64,000 nucleotides of DNA from Branchiostoma belcheri (Eukaryota; Chordata; Leptocardii; Amphioxiformes; Branchiostomatidae): contig NW_017803158.1 of NCBI RefSeq assembly GCF_001625305.1, forward strand, positions 347,688 through 411,687, written 5' to 3'. Shown in pieces: positions 1-13,900 of this stretch. How positions within the stretch are numbered: position 1 is the first letter of the stretch; the number at the start of each line of letters is the position of its first letter. Both the position numbers and the translations under genes were made by a program. The notes under the pieces are model-generated. The model made no database searches and was not told where the DNA came from. It was given only the letters and a program-made list of their open reading frames with translations.

Positions 1-215
1 ATTGGTTGTTTTGTTTGTTTGTTTGTTTGTTTGTTGGTGGTTGGTTGGTTGTTGGTTGGTTTCTTGGGTTGTTGGCTGGTTGGTTTGTTGGGTGGTTGGT
101 TTGTTCTTGGTTGGTTGTTTGGTTGTTTGGTGCGTTGCTTGGTTTGTTTTTTGGTTTGTTGATTTCTTGGCTTGGTTTGTGGGTTGGTTTGTTGTTGGTT
201 GGTTTCTTGGATGTC
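1..215. repeat. TTGG/TTTG low-complexity tract
   Basis: Nearly pure T and G on the plus strand (TTGTTTG, GGTTGGTT). A short similar tract recurs at 1267-1330. Open frames here are by-products of missing A and C. Confidence 0.9.
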
Positions 216-1200
216 TTTTGTATATTATGTTATATAAGATTATTGTTTTCCAACATTGTGTGTATCTTTTGTAAATTATTTTATATGTATCTTTTGTATA
301 TTTAATTTAATGTTATATTAGCTGTTTTTTGTTTTCCCATATTGTGTATATCTTTTGCAAATAATTTTTAATGTGTCTCTTTTGTATATTATTTTATATT
401 AGATGTATATTTTCTAACATTGTGTATATCTTTTGTAAATAATTTTATTTGTGTCTTTTGTATATTATGTTATATTAGATGTATTGTTTGCCAACATTAT
501 GTATATCTTTAATTTGTAAATGATCTTATATGTCTTTTGTATGTAATATTTATAATTGTTATGTAAGATTTTTTTTCAAAATTATTTTGGTTTGTTGTTG
601 GTTGGTTTGTTGGTGTCTTTTGTATATTGTGTTATATTAGATTATTGTTTTCCAACATTGTGTATATCTTTTGTAAATTATTTGATATTTTCTTTTGTAT
701 ATTATGTTATATTAGCTGTATTTTTTCTTTCTTTGTGTATATCTTTTGTAAATAATTTTTTTATATTATGTCTTTTGTATATTATGTTATATTAGATTTA
801 TTTTGTTTTTCCACATTGTGTATATCTTTTGCAAATAATTTTTTAAATTTAATGTCTCTTTTGTGTATTATTTTATATTATTATTTCTAACATTGTGTAC
901 ATATTTTGTAGATAATTTTATGTGTTTTTTGCATATTATGTTATTTAGATGTATTTTGTTTTCTAATTTTGTGTATATCTTTTGTAAATAATTTTATATG
1001 TCTTTTGTATATTATGTCATATTAGATGTATTGTTTTCCAACATTGTGTATATCTTTTGTAAATACTTTTATATGTCTTTTGTATATTGTTATATTAGAT
1101 GTATTTAGTTTTCTAACATTTCGTATATCTTTTATTAATAATTTTATTTGTGTCTTTTGTATGTAATAATAATAATTGTTATGTTAGATGTATTGTTTTC
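216..1200. repeat. Minisatellite with ~75-86 bp unit
   Basis: The word TATCTTTT recurs at about 263, 349, 427, 504, 665, 740, 823, 901, 975, 1051 and 1127. Each unit carries ATTAGATGTATTGTTTTCC and AACATTGTGTATATC. About 12 diverged copies; one unit is disrupted by a TTGG tract near 590-620. Confidence 0.88.
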
Positions 1201-1388
1201 CAAAATTATTTATATATTTTGTACATTTGTAAAAGAATGAGAAATATAAAGTTAAGTTTATCACACCGACTGGTTTGTTGGTTGGTTGGTCCGTTGGTTT
1301 GTTTTTTGGTTTGTTTGGTGTCTTTTGTATATTATGGTATATTATCATATAGCCGGACGGCGTGGACCAATCAGAGGCCCGGATACCC

Positions 1389-1465
1389 GTGCTGTTATTT
1401 CCCGATAACAGCACATGTGGTGTTATGGCGGAATAACAGCACATGTCGTGTTATGGCTGATACCA
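1389..1465. repeat. Hairpin and duplicated ATAACAGCACATGT word
   Basis: GTGCTGTTAT at 1389-1398 and ATAACAGCAC at 1405-1414 form a perfect 10-bp stem with a 6-nt loop. The block ATAACAGCACATGT-(G/C)GTGTTATGGC is then tandemly repeated. Confidence 0.7.
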
Positions 1466-1754
1466 TTATGTTATAGGGTATAGGGGCATGCGACTCTTTC
1501 TGTAAACCTTTGTAGCATTTTTCTGTCCAATAAACTTTTTTGTTTAGCTTCATTTAAACTACAATTTGCATTAAATGAAATTATCCATATTTGTTTTAAA
1601 GCGTATAATATATTCGAATGTATTTTTATGTATGTATATATATTAAAGCTGTTGAGCTTCGCTCACACGGTGGTTTATTCGGTGGTTATGGCAGCTGCTC
1701 ATGCAGTTATGACACCATATACAACTCGGGGCAGTGCATTAACCCTTTATTAGA

Positions 1755-1873
1755 TTATTGTTTTCCAACATTGGATATATCTTTTGTAAATAGTTTTATA
1801 TGTGTTTTTTGCATATATGTTGTATTAGAACTAGAAAAATCCGTTAACCAAGAAATTAAATTGGTGTGGCCTA
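1755..1873. mobile_element. Stray minisatellite unit joined to a family A transposon end
   Basis: 1755-1828 is one unit of the upstream minisatellite. 1829-1873 is the terminal inverted repeat of the family seen whole at 21769-22126, ending in AAATTGGTGTGGCCTAA. No partner end is nearby, so it is a solo end. Confidence 0.7.
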
Positions 1874-1914
1874 ATGGTCATTTTTGAACGACTCAGTAAA
1901 TAAGGACTAGTTCA

Positions 1915-4829
1915 GTTCAGCGAGTAAAATCAATGTATGCTTTATTGGGCACATCCTTTCCATGCAGCATTTCATACTACAAGCGATAGTCAAAACCTAC
2001 TATATACAACTAGATCTGGGAACAGTTAGGAATTTTAAAGTAGACTGACATTTGAAAATCAAACTGGTAAAATCAACACAAAACGTCATCTCCACTCATG
2101 CACACAGAAGCTGCTTGTCCCACAAGTCAAGTGTAGAAATAGTGTAGCAAACGGCATGACTAAAACATGTAGAGATATACCTCTGTGACTGGGCTTTGTC
2201 ATCACTTGGGAACAAAAATATAAGTCCAGATATCAAATTACAATATACCTGTTAATCTATGGTCATCTGATGCAATTTACTCATATCTATACAATTACCA
2301 AAAACTGTATATTCGAGTAAAATACGCATAATTCCAGGTGGTAAATGAAAAGTAATGGCGCAGCAATCATGAAAAAATTATTAGGCGAACTAAATACATT
2401 TGCTGTGATTTTCTGCTCCAACAAGGGAATGTAAGGAAAGTTTTGTAGGAATGTACTAAGAACAGTTCAGGACAGAACAGAAATTGTTCCAGCAGGTCAA
2501 CACAAATATGGCAGCAGGTTTGCCATTTCGTCACCAAAGATCATCACTAAAATATCTGAGCACGTACAACTCAAAATCAACAGCAGGCAACAGCTAAGGC
2601 AAACGTACCTACCCGTACACTAGTAATACATTGTATCTTCATAATATAATTTCTTCAATATATTTTACTTTTCACCTGTATCAAAACTAAATATAAGTCA
2701 ACGAAAAAAAACTCTTTAAACATATCTCCTTGCAAAGTTCCCTAAAGCACATACAGTAACAAATCAGTGGGTTAAGTACATAGCATTCAGAACTACAGCT
2801 TTAACTTTGCCTCTAGCAATATTATCAAATACATCTCATAAATAGGGGTAAGACTTAAAGTTTCTATAGTTCATAAAAACATCTCAAGTTATCACCTAGA
2901 TTTGTAGAGTCAGTTCATTACTAAGGCTACTTGGTGGAAACTTATTGTCATTATCTCTCACTTTCATACTTCACATCCCAGTATGTTATAGATACACATG
3001 GACATGTATCTGATGTTGATTTGTTTGAAGAGGAAGACAATGCCTGCCTGTGCTATGGGTGGGTGGAGAGATTAACATGGCACAAATTAAAGAAAATCAA
3101 CACCAAACTTCGAAGCTTCGTGTAAGCACAAGACACAAAGCAAAGTTAGCAAACCAGCTAATGCAAGCCAAAACAACATAATTGTTTGTGTGTGCACACA
3201 TGTACATTTGTATGTGTGTGTAAACAGTTATCAGATATAACACCAGTAAACCATAATGCTTGTCATGCCATGCATGTCAAAGTACTATTTTGATAGAATA
3301 TGCAGCCTTTTAAATGCTAAAAAATCAGTCTCATGTACACTTTCCCAACTCAAAAGCCCATGCTCCCAACCCCGCAAGATTTCTGTTGTTACACAAACAA
3401 CAATGTAGTTTTTTTCAAAGATTGATGTGATGTAGACAATAGAAATAGATATCATTGTTTTAGTAGTGAAAATCTCTGAAGATCTAGTCTAGTCTAGTGC
3501 TGATTGTTAGGTTCAATCATGATATAAACATGGAGATACAGTAAGATGACAGATACACAGTTATGGTAGAGAGGGTACAAATCTGTTGACAGGTCTGTAT
3601 TACCCAGAAACATGTCAAACTGTAGTACAGCAATGATTCCATTACAAACCTCCAGTTCAATCAGGGCAAGGCTCCTCTAACAAATTTGCAAGTCATTTCC
3701 AAGATACATGTACCACCATGAAAGATAAACAATCAAAAATGTAGAAACTCTGGTCATTTCTCTGCCTGTATGTAGGCAGAGACCAAGTCAACAAATTGTG
3801 AAACTTGGTTAATAAAACTGACACCCCCATCAGCCCTTTAATGAAATGTTGTCACCCTGAATCTTTCACTAAGTACTTAGTAATGTAGTTTTCTGTCCAC
3901 ATAACATTTAAATGTGAAAGTCAGGGCTCATTCAGATAGTACATGTCTGTGTGGAAAAGTGCATGCAAACTTGTCAGAGGACTCTTGCTTCTGTTTACCC
4001 TTAGAACAGGAATGCAGACAATATAGCCAGTTCCAATGTAACATTGAACACCTCGAGTTATGTACGTCTATTGATTGCCTTGTTAGTCTGATTTCAGGTG
4101 AACAATGTTTACAAGAAGAGACAAAGTCTTACGACCGAAAAGTCAAGTGTTTCTTAGGAGTGGTGAACCTACTTGTACATTGTAGGCCCCAAGTACCATA
4201 GGTCAAACAACCCTTTGTAACATCAGAAAGCACCAATTTGAGTGATGTTTGTGGCATGTTTCTTACATGCAGTCAACTGTTCAAATGAGTACCTTGCCAA
4301 AAGAGTACAGCTTAGATGCCTTAAGGATCATTTCTACTCTGACTTCAAAGACTACTTCTATCTTCTATAGTATTCTCATAATCACACTGTCAACCTTAAA
4401 ACAGGACAGTCCGTATCTAACTCACACTGCCCTTAATAAACAAGAACAGTCTACTGCAATTTAGTTAGCAGTCTGAAAATACAAAATATAGAAGCCACAA
4501 AATATCTCATAATTAACAAAACTCAACCATCAACATAGCATACTACAAGCACAACTTATCTGAGACTGCTCAGTATTCTCTAGTCTTTCTATCTGACGTA
4601 TGCAAGTTAATATTTTTGAGCTAAGACACTTAACAAAAATATGGAAGGCCAAACTAAAATCCTCCATTACAAAAGCAAAGGCCCACAATGGTGGCATTTA
4701 TCCCATAAAATGTTACCAACAGTTGGTTCCAGTGCCCTCAAAGTTTTACACTTTGTGTCCGAGGTATTTTTTTACATGAAGCATCCCCGTGGTGCGTTCC
4801 TCCGTAGTTTGGTAGCTCTTGAAAGTCGA
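1915..4829 (-). other. IQGAP: 3' untranslated region of IQGAP
   Basis: About 2.9 kb after the stop codon with no long conserved ORF and no recognised transposon, AT-rich and unlike the repeat-filled introns. It ends near the only minus-strand AATAAA seen in the stretch. The exact end is inferred. Confidence 0.6.
1941..1946 (-). promoter_or_regulatory. Probable polyadenylation signal AATAAA
   Basis: TTTATT on the plus strand reads AATAAA on the gene strand. It is the only canonical hexamer noticed between the stop codon and the start of repeat DNA near 1875. Cleavage would be near 1915-1930. Confidence 0.55.
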
Positions 4830-4943
4830 CTACTTCCCGTAGAATTTCCTGTTGAGCAGGAAGATGAGGAGGTTGACGTTGACCTTGGCTTTGTCGAACA
4901 TGTTCATGACGGACACACCCTCGTACTGCAGTTGTAAAAGGTC
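4830..4943 (-). CDS. IQGAP: IQGAP last coding exon with stop
   Basis: 114 nt coding including TAG. Acceptor CCACAG. Encodes DLLQLQYEGVSVMNMFDKAK and ends NVNLLIFLLNRKFYGK, the conserved C-terminus of the IQGAP family. Confidence 0.96.
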   Translation of the reverse strand, partial: DLLQLQYEGVSVMNMFDKAKVNVNLLIFLLNRKFYGK

Positions 4944-7900
4944 CTGTGGCAGAACAAGTACAATGTACACAGGGTTAGATAAACTAAGATCCTGTTCATA
5001 CCAGACTTTGAAAAACTGGTTGAAACCGCTAAATAATTAGCGGAGGAAAACCCGGCTAAAACCCTTAGCGTTCATACCAAAGTTTTCATAACCGTTTTTG
5101 TAAAAATTCTGTCCGGTGAATATCCAATTAATCGGCCATGACTGCAGTTTGAATAACCGTTCCTCCCGCTCTTCCGATTGCCTTCTTGTATACCGTCTTC
5201 ATGTTCATTACCTTACTGCAGCACTGATCCTTTATCTTCGAGAAACCAGGCTCCTCCAACATTTTTGTTTCTGTGGAGCCTCCCCCCCCCAGCTTTTTCG
5301 AATTCGGCGCCTCCAGCTCTCCAAAAATACATGAATAAGTATCAGTAGCGTCTCATCCGCTGACCAGAAAATCGGATTTAAACCCCTAAAAAACGGTTAA
5401 TTTGCGTTCACACCAGGTTACATAAAAACCGGTTTTTGAAAAACCGGTTGAAACTGCTAAATATACATGTAAGTCTGGTATGAACAGGGTCTAAGTGTCA
5501 GGCAACTCATGACCTTGTTAGCATCTCATTCTTCCCAAAGTTCATCATTGAAATGTAGCATTATGAAGTTTTTGTACCATACCTACAAATCAAAACTAAA
5601 ATGTTATATCAAAGTAGAGTAAAAACCTTCCTAATGTAATATACTGGTCAGGGCTCGAAATACAATCTACACAAGTTACTGCACCGGTCCATGAACTGTG
5701 TTTATATATACAATGTACTAGGTACATGTATAATGTGGATTTTTATTTGATGCATTCACTGTACCAAGTATAGGAATAATGGCAATTGTTTCTAAACAGC
5801 TTTTAGTATGATCCATAGTTCTTAGTTCTGAGTGGTGCAGGTAAAACTGGTCTGGTGCATATTATTGTTATTGTATCATTTTGCCCATGGTTGAATTATT
5901 TCGATAACAATTCCATATGTATGTATTTCAATTCAATTATGTTTAGTTTTAGTTAGTATAGAGGAGGAGGGCTTAGCATATTATATTAGCTAAATAAGCT
6001 TTTTTCCCTCCTCCTGCACCTGTTTTATTTATTATTAGTGTATTATGTATAATTTTTATTGCTGTTGTGCAAATAAACAAACAAACAAACAATAATTTTC
6101 AATGTTACCTGCCCCAGTGCAGGTATGCAGAAAAAAGTATTTCGGGCGCTACAAATGTATAATGGGTGGTGTGACTTGATATGAAAGCACTCGTGTGATT
6201 GGTCCATGAAGGAAGGCTCACCTGCAGGTTCAAGTCCACCTTCTCCATGGCCACGCCCATGAACTTGGCCGACACCTCAAACTTGCCAGCATCCTCCGTT
6301 TCCTGGATCTCAAACAGAACGTTCTTGAACCTGGGAAAAACATCACAATCAATCAATCAATCAACTTTATTGCTCAACAACTGTAGCTGGTACAATGTAT
6401 GGCAAAGAAACAACAATGGTACATACATAAACTAATACTAAAATATGATTCTAACGAGCTAGTCTATTGTGTTTTCTTAGGGAGAGTATTATTACATTCT
6501 GTAATTCAGGGGATATATCAGCTATTTACAATATGGTGTCGCTTTTGTAGTGATTGAAATATGAATTTTCCAACGTACACTGATATCTGAGTAGGACAAG
6601 AAAGGAGCATATTAAAGATATCTGATTTTGAGTGAGGTACATGGGAGGTCAAACAACAGGCAACGCTAGTGATGACTTGTGCAAAATTGTGAAAAAAACA
6701 CACACACAATTAAGATCAGACACTCTGATACAAATATTCATGGCTGACTTACACTGTAACCAAATAACAGATTTGGAAGGCTTGTATACTAAGACCATGT
6801 TTATTTTTGATAATATGGATGACATCCGCGCGCACATGAATTTTTGGCCGTTTCCAAAAGGAAAAAAAAAGTTTTCAACCATACTGAGAATCATGCAAAA
6901 CAGTTGTAAAATGAGCAAATATATACCGTATGTTGCAAAAAAATTTGGAAAACGATACCAATGTAGTAGAATGCCAAAATCAAATGAAAAAGACAACGTA
7001 AAGAAATGAATTTGAAGAGTAGATTATTCGCCATAACATATTCTGTGTCATTTGTTCAACCACACAGATTTCATAATGAAAGCAACTTTTTTTGGGTGTC
7101 AAACTTGTTTTTATTCGCACGCTCGCATCAGTTTGGGGTTCTCAGAGGAACCATCCATACAATCAAATTAACATGGCATAATGTACAACATGTAATGTAT
7201 AACACAAAACTTCACTGCAAAAATCCATTCTTTTAGCAGGGCTCAAGTACGGTTCCATTTCTTCCTTTGCAGGTACCTTTAAGGCACCTTATGTGGATAG
7301 TAAGAAGGATTGCTGCCCTCTCCAACATATTGTTGCCCTCTCCTAAAACATCATCTTATAATAAAACTAGAGTTCCACGATCTCATACCTTCGCCAAATG
7401 ATGTTAGCCTTTATAAATAAGAAATATACTAATCACCCTGATTATGCAAATAGGATCCTCGATTGCATGAATTATATCAGTCTGTTGATCATATTCTACA
7501 CCAAAAGACAGTCTTATCTTAACAAAGAATGCCATTATAGCATTTCCTCATAAATTATGCAAATGTGGTCCTTATTTGAATAAGTTATGATTAATTATGT
7601 TCACCTTCACTTAACTTTCAAACATCCCAAGTATGAAATTTCAGGCAGTTACCACTATGCAATTATAACATTTTCTCATTAATTATGCAAATTAAGTCTT
7701 CATTTGCATAATCGATATTTGCCTGTGTTTTTCTCGTTCTTAATAACATATGTTACAAGCTTGAACTTCCTATCATGGAATGCAGCTGATTTATAGAATT
7801 TCCTCATTAATTATGCAAATTACATCAATATTTGCATAATTGTAATATCATTATGTCAAGCATCACTAAAGCTACCTACATACCAAAAATCACTATGATC

Positions 7901-10900
7901 CATCAATCGGTTCTTGAGTTATCCTCTTTTAAACATTTGTCCTTTAAACCCCCCTGCAGTTCCAGAGCAAGCAACTAGGGGGCTCAAACTCATGTCACTT
8001 TATCCCCAGCACAAGAGCTACCTGCCATCCAAATTTCGTCACCTTAGCATGTCTGGATCATGAGATATCAAAACCGGAAGTTCAGCTGCAGTACCATGAC
8101 AAGCCGCCAGGGGGCCCAAAATCTAATCATTTTGAGGTCTCATCAAGACCTACATGTACCCACCTACCAAATGTCAAGATAATCCATCTAAGCTTTCTCG
8201 AGTTATGCTGTTGACACACACACACACACACACACATACACGAACGCCTCTGAAAACATAACCTTCTTGGCGAAGGTAACAAACACACAGGCCACTCATC
8301 AATGACATGAGAAGTCTCGAAAACTTCCAAGTAGTATTTCTTTGACCACAAAACTATTTTCTTATGTGACAAATAGATGACTGAGGTATGATGTCAACAT
8401 GCGGGGTTGTGTGGCGTAACAGCAGAGTATTCGACTCATAACCAAGAGGTCACGGGTTCGAATCCTGTCATGTCACTAATCTTGTGCCCTTGGGAAAGGC
8501 ACTTTACACAACTTTCCTCCCTTCACTCAAAATGAGTACTACCTACATGTAAATGTAGCTTCCGTTAGGGACGACCCTTGGATAGGATGTTAAATGGAGG
8601 TTCTGTGTTTGGGGAGAGCCACACCCCACGCATGTTAAAAAACCCATTAAGCTTATCATAGGAGGCCTGGTGTGAGTGGTTCAAACCTTACAGTCTAATG
8701 ACTCAGTCTGCACCTGGGAGCATACTGAGGTCACCCAAGTTAGAGTCAAATGGCAGCCACTCCAGACCCTGCCATTCAGCCACACCTGAATTGTAAGCTC
8801 CTCACATGTCAGCACTTGGCTGTGAAGAGAGAGTAGCCAGTAACACCAGTAAGGCCACAGCAACTACATTTTATGGATGACATCCTCTGCAGACTCCGAA
8901 TCTAATGTGAGCGGGCGAAAAAAAAAAACAAGACTGGCCGAAAAAAAACAAGGTTCCTACATTTTCAAATTTTGACTCAATCATTGTACAAATGGTTTTG
9001 ATTCAGTGGGAACATCACATATACACAGCCAGGCAGCATCACATATCACTGCATCAAAGTAAGAAACAAAACATTAAATCAGAGCCTTTTCTTGTCTCCT
9101 CTCTTCATGGCATGGCAACAGACATCCTTGCCCATTTTCGGGATATTGACCACTGTCAGAACTCACTGGTTGGGAGGGAGACCGTCGATCTCCAGGATGA
9201 CTCCCTTCTCGTGCAGCCGTGCTCCGGTGTACTTCAGCGGAGGTTTGGCCTTCTTGGGTTTCTCCTCCTTCCCGCCCTGTAGGAACTTGCTCCTTCGTTT
9301 CCTTGTGGGACAAAACAGGTCTTAGTGTCTTATCTTGAAAGTTCATCTGTGTTGGTAGAAGTCATTATGAAACAAGATTAAAACTAATATCAAACACAAG
9401 ATATTGGACTCACCCAAATTTTCGATTGTACAACTCCAGTCTTTGTTAAGGAATGAGCAATCCACTGCTTCCGTGACGTCATGCAGATAACACACGTGAC
9501 TCCGTGAGCAGTGGATCATAGGTTGCAGAAAGTCTGTGGTGCCCCCCGTCTGTTGAGGGATGGTTGTCACGTGTGTTATCTGCGTGACGTCACCGAAGCG
9601 GTGGATTGCTCATTCCTTGACAAAAACTGGAGTTGTACAGTCGAAAATTTGGGTGAGTCCAATTTCTTGTGATGGAAATTACAGTTTAAACTTGCTTCAT
9701 AAGGTCTTAGTGTCACTGCTGCAGTACAATGCTGGGACCTCATGATGCTTTTTGTGGAACAGACCAGGTGATAATGAGAGTGAAGGCTACAATATTTGTA
9801 TTACCTGATAGGAATATTACTTATTTCTAGGAGCAACAACTACTGACTGTCACCACTAGAAAAATAAATCTACAGCAGGGTTTGAAATATCGACTATAAT
9901 GCAGAAGTTTTAGTTTCTGTGAGAAACTTCTTGGAGATGTCAGGTTGCTTGGAAAGAAAGTTACGTTTTCTGAAATAAACTGTGACCTGCCTCGGCCAGC
10001 ATGTGAGCTATAGCAGAGGGCCTGGCTTATGACTTTCAAAAAATCAGCCAGTGTTGACGGCAACCTGAAATATTGATGGGTAACCTTGTTTTTAGCTTAG
10101 GATGCCTAGTGAGCAACCTGAGAAAAAAAGTATTTCAAACCCTGTCTACAGTCTCACAAAAACAACAGACTGACAGGAAAAAGTAGATCAATGAAATAGA
10201 CTAAGATTTTCTAAGGACAGGACATGGGCACAGATGAGTGTAAGGAGAAGGAAATGTGGATGGTATGTTTTTGACTCACACCAGAGGGAGGGGGTACAAA
10301 TGTAAGTCTGGACACATCCCCATACCTTAGTGTACCTGAGTGCTGACTCCTTGTATGAATGTAGTACAAGAAAAAGATCATAATAAATACAGACAGCATA
10401 GCATTTCCTGACAGTTACATATTTGAAAAGTAATGGTCAGAAACAATATTAAGATTAAAGTTCTACTTTCAGCTGTATTCAGTTATATTTTATAGATGTG
10501 CTACCCTTATAACTAACATAGCTCAAATAGACAATAATTGTATCTTACCACAGTAGAGCACAGAGGAAAACAGATGAAAAGTAATTTTTTCTGACAATAA
10601 AAAAAGCAAATATCATAGCAAAGAAGAGTATATCTGAGAATAGTCAACAAAATGAGGCCATGCTGATTTGATTATATGGATGACATCCTGTGGGAACCCC
10701 AAACTGATGCAAGCATACAAAGTTTGGCAAAAAAAAAGTTGCCTTCATTTTGAAATCTACATGGTCACTGAACAAATGACTAAACACACAGAGTATGGTA
10801 TGACTCTTCATTTTCCTTTCTTCACATTTTCTTCTTTTCCTTTGTAATTTATTTTTGGCAATCTACAGTATATCTTTTTTTAACATTACTTTTGGAATCA

Positions 10901-13900
10901 TTTGCTCATTTTTCAGCTGCTTTGTACGATATATATATATTACATGTAGTATGGTTGAAAACTTTTTTGGAAAAGGACGAAAATTATTCATATATTAATC
11001 AAATCAACATGGCCAGATGAAAATCAGCAGAAATTCTGCAGCACCAATTAATAAGTAAGAGCAGGTGAGACAGATGGCCTACTTTTTGGCCAGGTTGTCC
11101 AGGCATGTCTTGATGTACTGGTTGTAGTAATCGATCTGTTCCTCGTAGAACTGACTCTTGGACTCCAGAGCCTTGGTGGTCTCCTTCAGCTTCAGCAGCT
11201 CCTGTCTGCGGCGGATACGGTATCGCCGCTGGTTACGGATGTCCTGCCAAACACAGAACAAGGTCAGAACAGAATGGTGGTGTCATTCTGTCAATACTGT
11301 AACATGAATAGAATAGAGGATGAACAACACTTTATTTTAGACTGTACTTTATATTCTAATGAAAGATCTGACAGTGTCCTTTTTAATCATATCAAAGAGA
11401 AGTTCCCATACTTCGAACACCTGAATGCAAACGATAAATTTATATTTTTGATGCGTCTAGACAAACCCTGTATCACAAACATGATCTGTTCCCACATTTT
11501 CCATTGTACACAAAAGCGAGAAGAAGTTGACCACTCTGCATTAGCTCAGTAAGTGGAACACTTAGTTTGTATTTGCCTAGTATAGTATCCTTGTATGTGC
11601 CTTATGTATGTCTAAGTCAAGCAGTGTATCTTTTGTATACACTTACACTTTTCTACACATGCTTGTTATGTGTCTGTTAAGTCTTGACCTGTACCTAGCC
11701 CGTCGTGGCATGAATGTACAATAAAGGTATTTCACATTTATCACATTCCCTGCAAGGGCAAAATCATCAAGGGGCCCCGCCAGGAAACGTACATTGGGGA
11801 AACCGAGAGGTCTCTAAAAGCCATGTCAGTGGTCAAAATACTTTTTTTCAATGCTCTGCAATATTGCAGAAGAGTCAAATTTTGTTCTGCAATTTGAAAA
11901 TACTTTCTGCAAATACACAAGCCTCCATACTACAACCTTCTCAAACCATTTATTTCCTTTTTACATCATATATAGCTTTGTAAATCTGTAGCATTACTGG
12001 AATTCTTTTAGACTACTACCTTTCGTCAGTGACACTAAGAGAATTGCAGGTTTATAATTATAAGCACAAACTATTGATTCATATGCAAATTAGTGAAGAC
12101 AAATTTTGGAAGTCCAAAGGGAAACAAAAGATACACAAGTCAAGACAAGGATGATGCAAATTAGGGAAGAAGCTCCTGTTGCTTCCTTGGGGCCAGAGAG
12201 TTCTAGTTTGCTAAATTGAAAACTATTGAATCTGGAGCCTATTTTTCCTTCTGCAAAATTGCAGATAGTATAAATTTTTCTTCTGCAATCTTGAAAATCT
12301 ATCTGCAGATTGCAGACAGGTATTTCGAACACTGCATGTGACAAGCTTCAATGGGTCAGTCTACTGAGGAAGACCAGAGTGACTGGTCGAAAGCTCTAGG
12401 TGAGAGATTTCTTTTGTGTTGGATCAAAAGTTTTAACTTTAAACACAGAACAAGGTCAATATCCTTAATTCTAGCCTTGCACAAACATAACTCTGACTTA
12501 CAGGAAACTACACATGTACACATAGTACAACATTAATGCAACATTTCCAAATAGACACCTACCATATGCAGCCCAGGGTTCTAGCCTCTATATTCTTCCG
12601 TCATCTCAATTTTGTTTGATGCAACATCATGTACAGTTGGACAATGAGTGCACGAGGTGTAGCACTGGAGACATATCAATCCTGGGGCCCCAGAAAATTA
12701 TAAAATCCTGACCCTTTGAAACGCTATTTCCTGCATTTTGGGGGACAAATTTTGCTGGTAGACTAAGCTTGCTTTGATGACATCTCTTCCCATACCTTTA
12801 TATGCTAATTCTAGTTTGCCAGAGATGACGGATTGGGCAAAATTTTTGTATGCCATCAGGAGAAAAATTCTTTAAACTGATGGAAAGACAGAAGCTGGAT
12901 AGGGCCCGACTTAAACGGGGCAAAAATTGACATTGGGCCTGCGATTTACACAGGGCAAAATGATATTATAATTGTAGACAAATAGTGTTATCATTTGGCC
13001 TGCAAACACTGTACATCTTGTGCGACAGACTTTTTGAGTGTGTACACAAGTCTGGTACCGCACATTGATTTTCCTGTGGTGCACCCTGATGTGCACAGAA
13101 ATCGACGCACGATGCCGAGTGTCATTGCCAAACGTTAAAAAAATCTGTCGCACAAGACGTGCGGCACGGCGCACTGTTCAATGCAAGCCAAAATTGATAT
13201 TTTTGCCCCGGGCCTAGAACACTCATTCCTACAGCTAACGAAAATCAACTAAAAGAGCCTCCTTCTGAACCGTGACAAGTCCATTTGAAAGAAATCCCCC
13301 GTTACCTTGGCGATGTCGTTGATCATGACCTGGTAGTTGTCTGTGCTGGACACCAGCCCCACTCCCTCCAGGGCTCGCAGGTGACGCAGTACTTTTCTCT
13401 TCATGGCCTCCACTGGCAGTCTGTTAACACACACACACAAGACATCTTATACATGTAGAATACAACACAGGGTATTCAGTATTGCCCGAGGTATCGGCCC
13501 GACAGCGGGTCGGATTGCCCGACGGCCACAGGGCGATCCGACTTGAGGGAGGGCCGGGACCGAGGGCGATGTGGAATACACTGTGTTGTATTTTATTTAT
13601 GTCATACCCACCCAAGAAAACGCGCCTTTCAATGCAAGATGAACCAAAAGTTGGTGCCCCTAAACCCTCAAATGCAACAACATCAGTTCCAACGTTCGGA
13701 TTCTGTATTGGAATTTTTGAAAGCGGCGCACGCATTCGAATTGTTCTATGGAAGCCATGGAGCCCGGGCCGTACTGTACAAAGTACAGCCCGGTCCGGAA
13801 CCCGTTATCGAACGTTATTGCGGCCTGGGTATGATATAAACGTAGGTTATAGGATATCTGGCAGAGCTGGCCACCAGAGGCCTAGGCATGCAGATTTTCT

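Noticed and set aside
2-305. Two overlapping plus-strand ORFs of 90 and 99 codons rich in Leu, Val, Trp, Phe
   Set aside because: They lie in a T/G-only tract and read TTG/GTT/TGG codons; no start context or homology.
8403-8480. Functional tRNA gene
   Set aside because: A and B boxes are present but the cloverleaf is not, and the sequence continues into a SINE core and tail.
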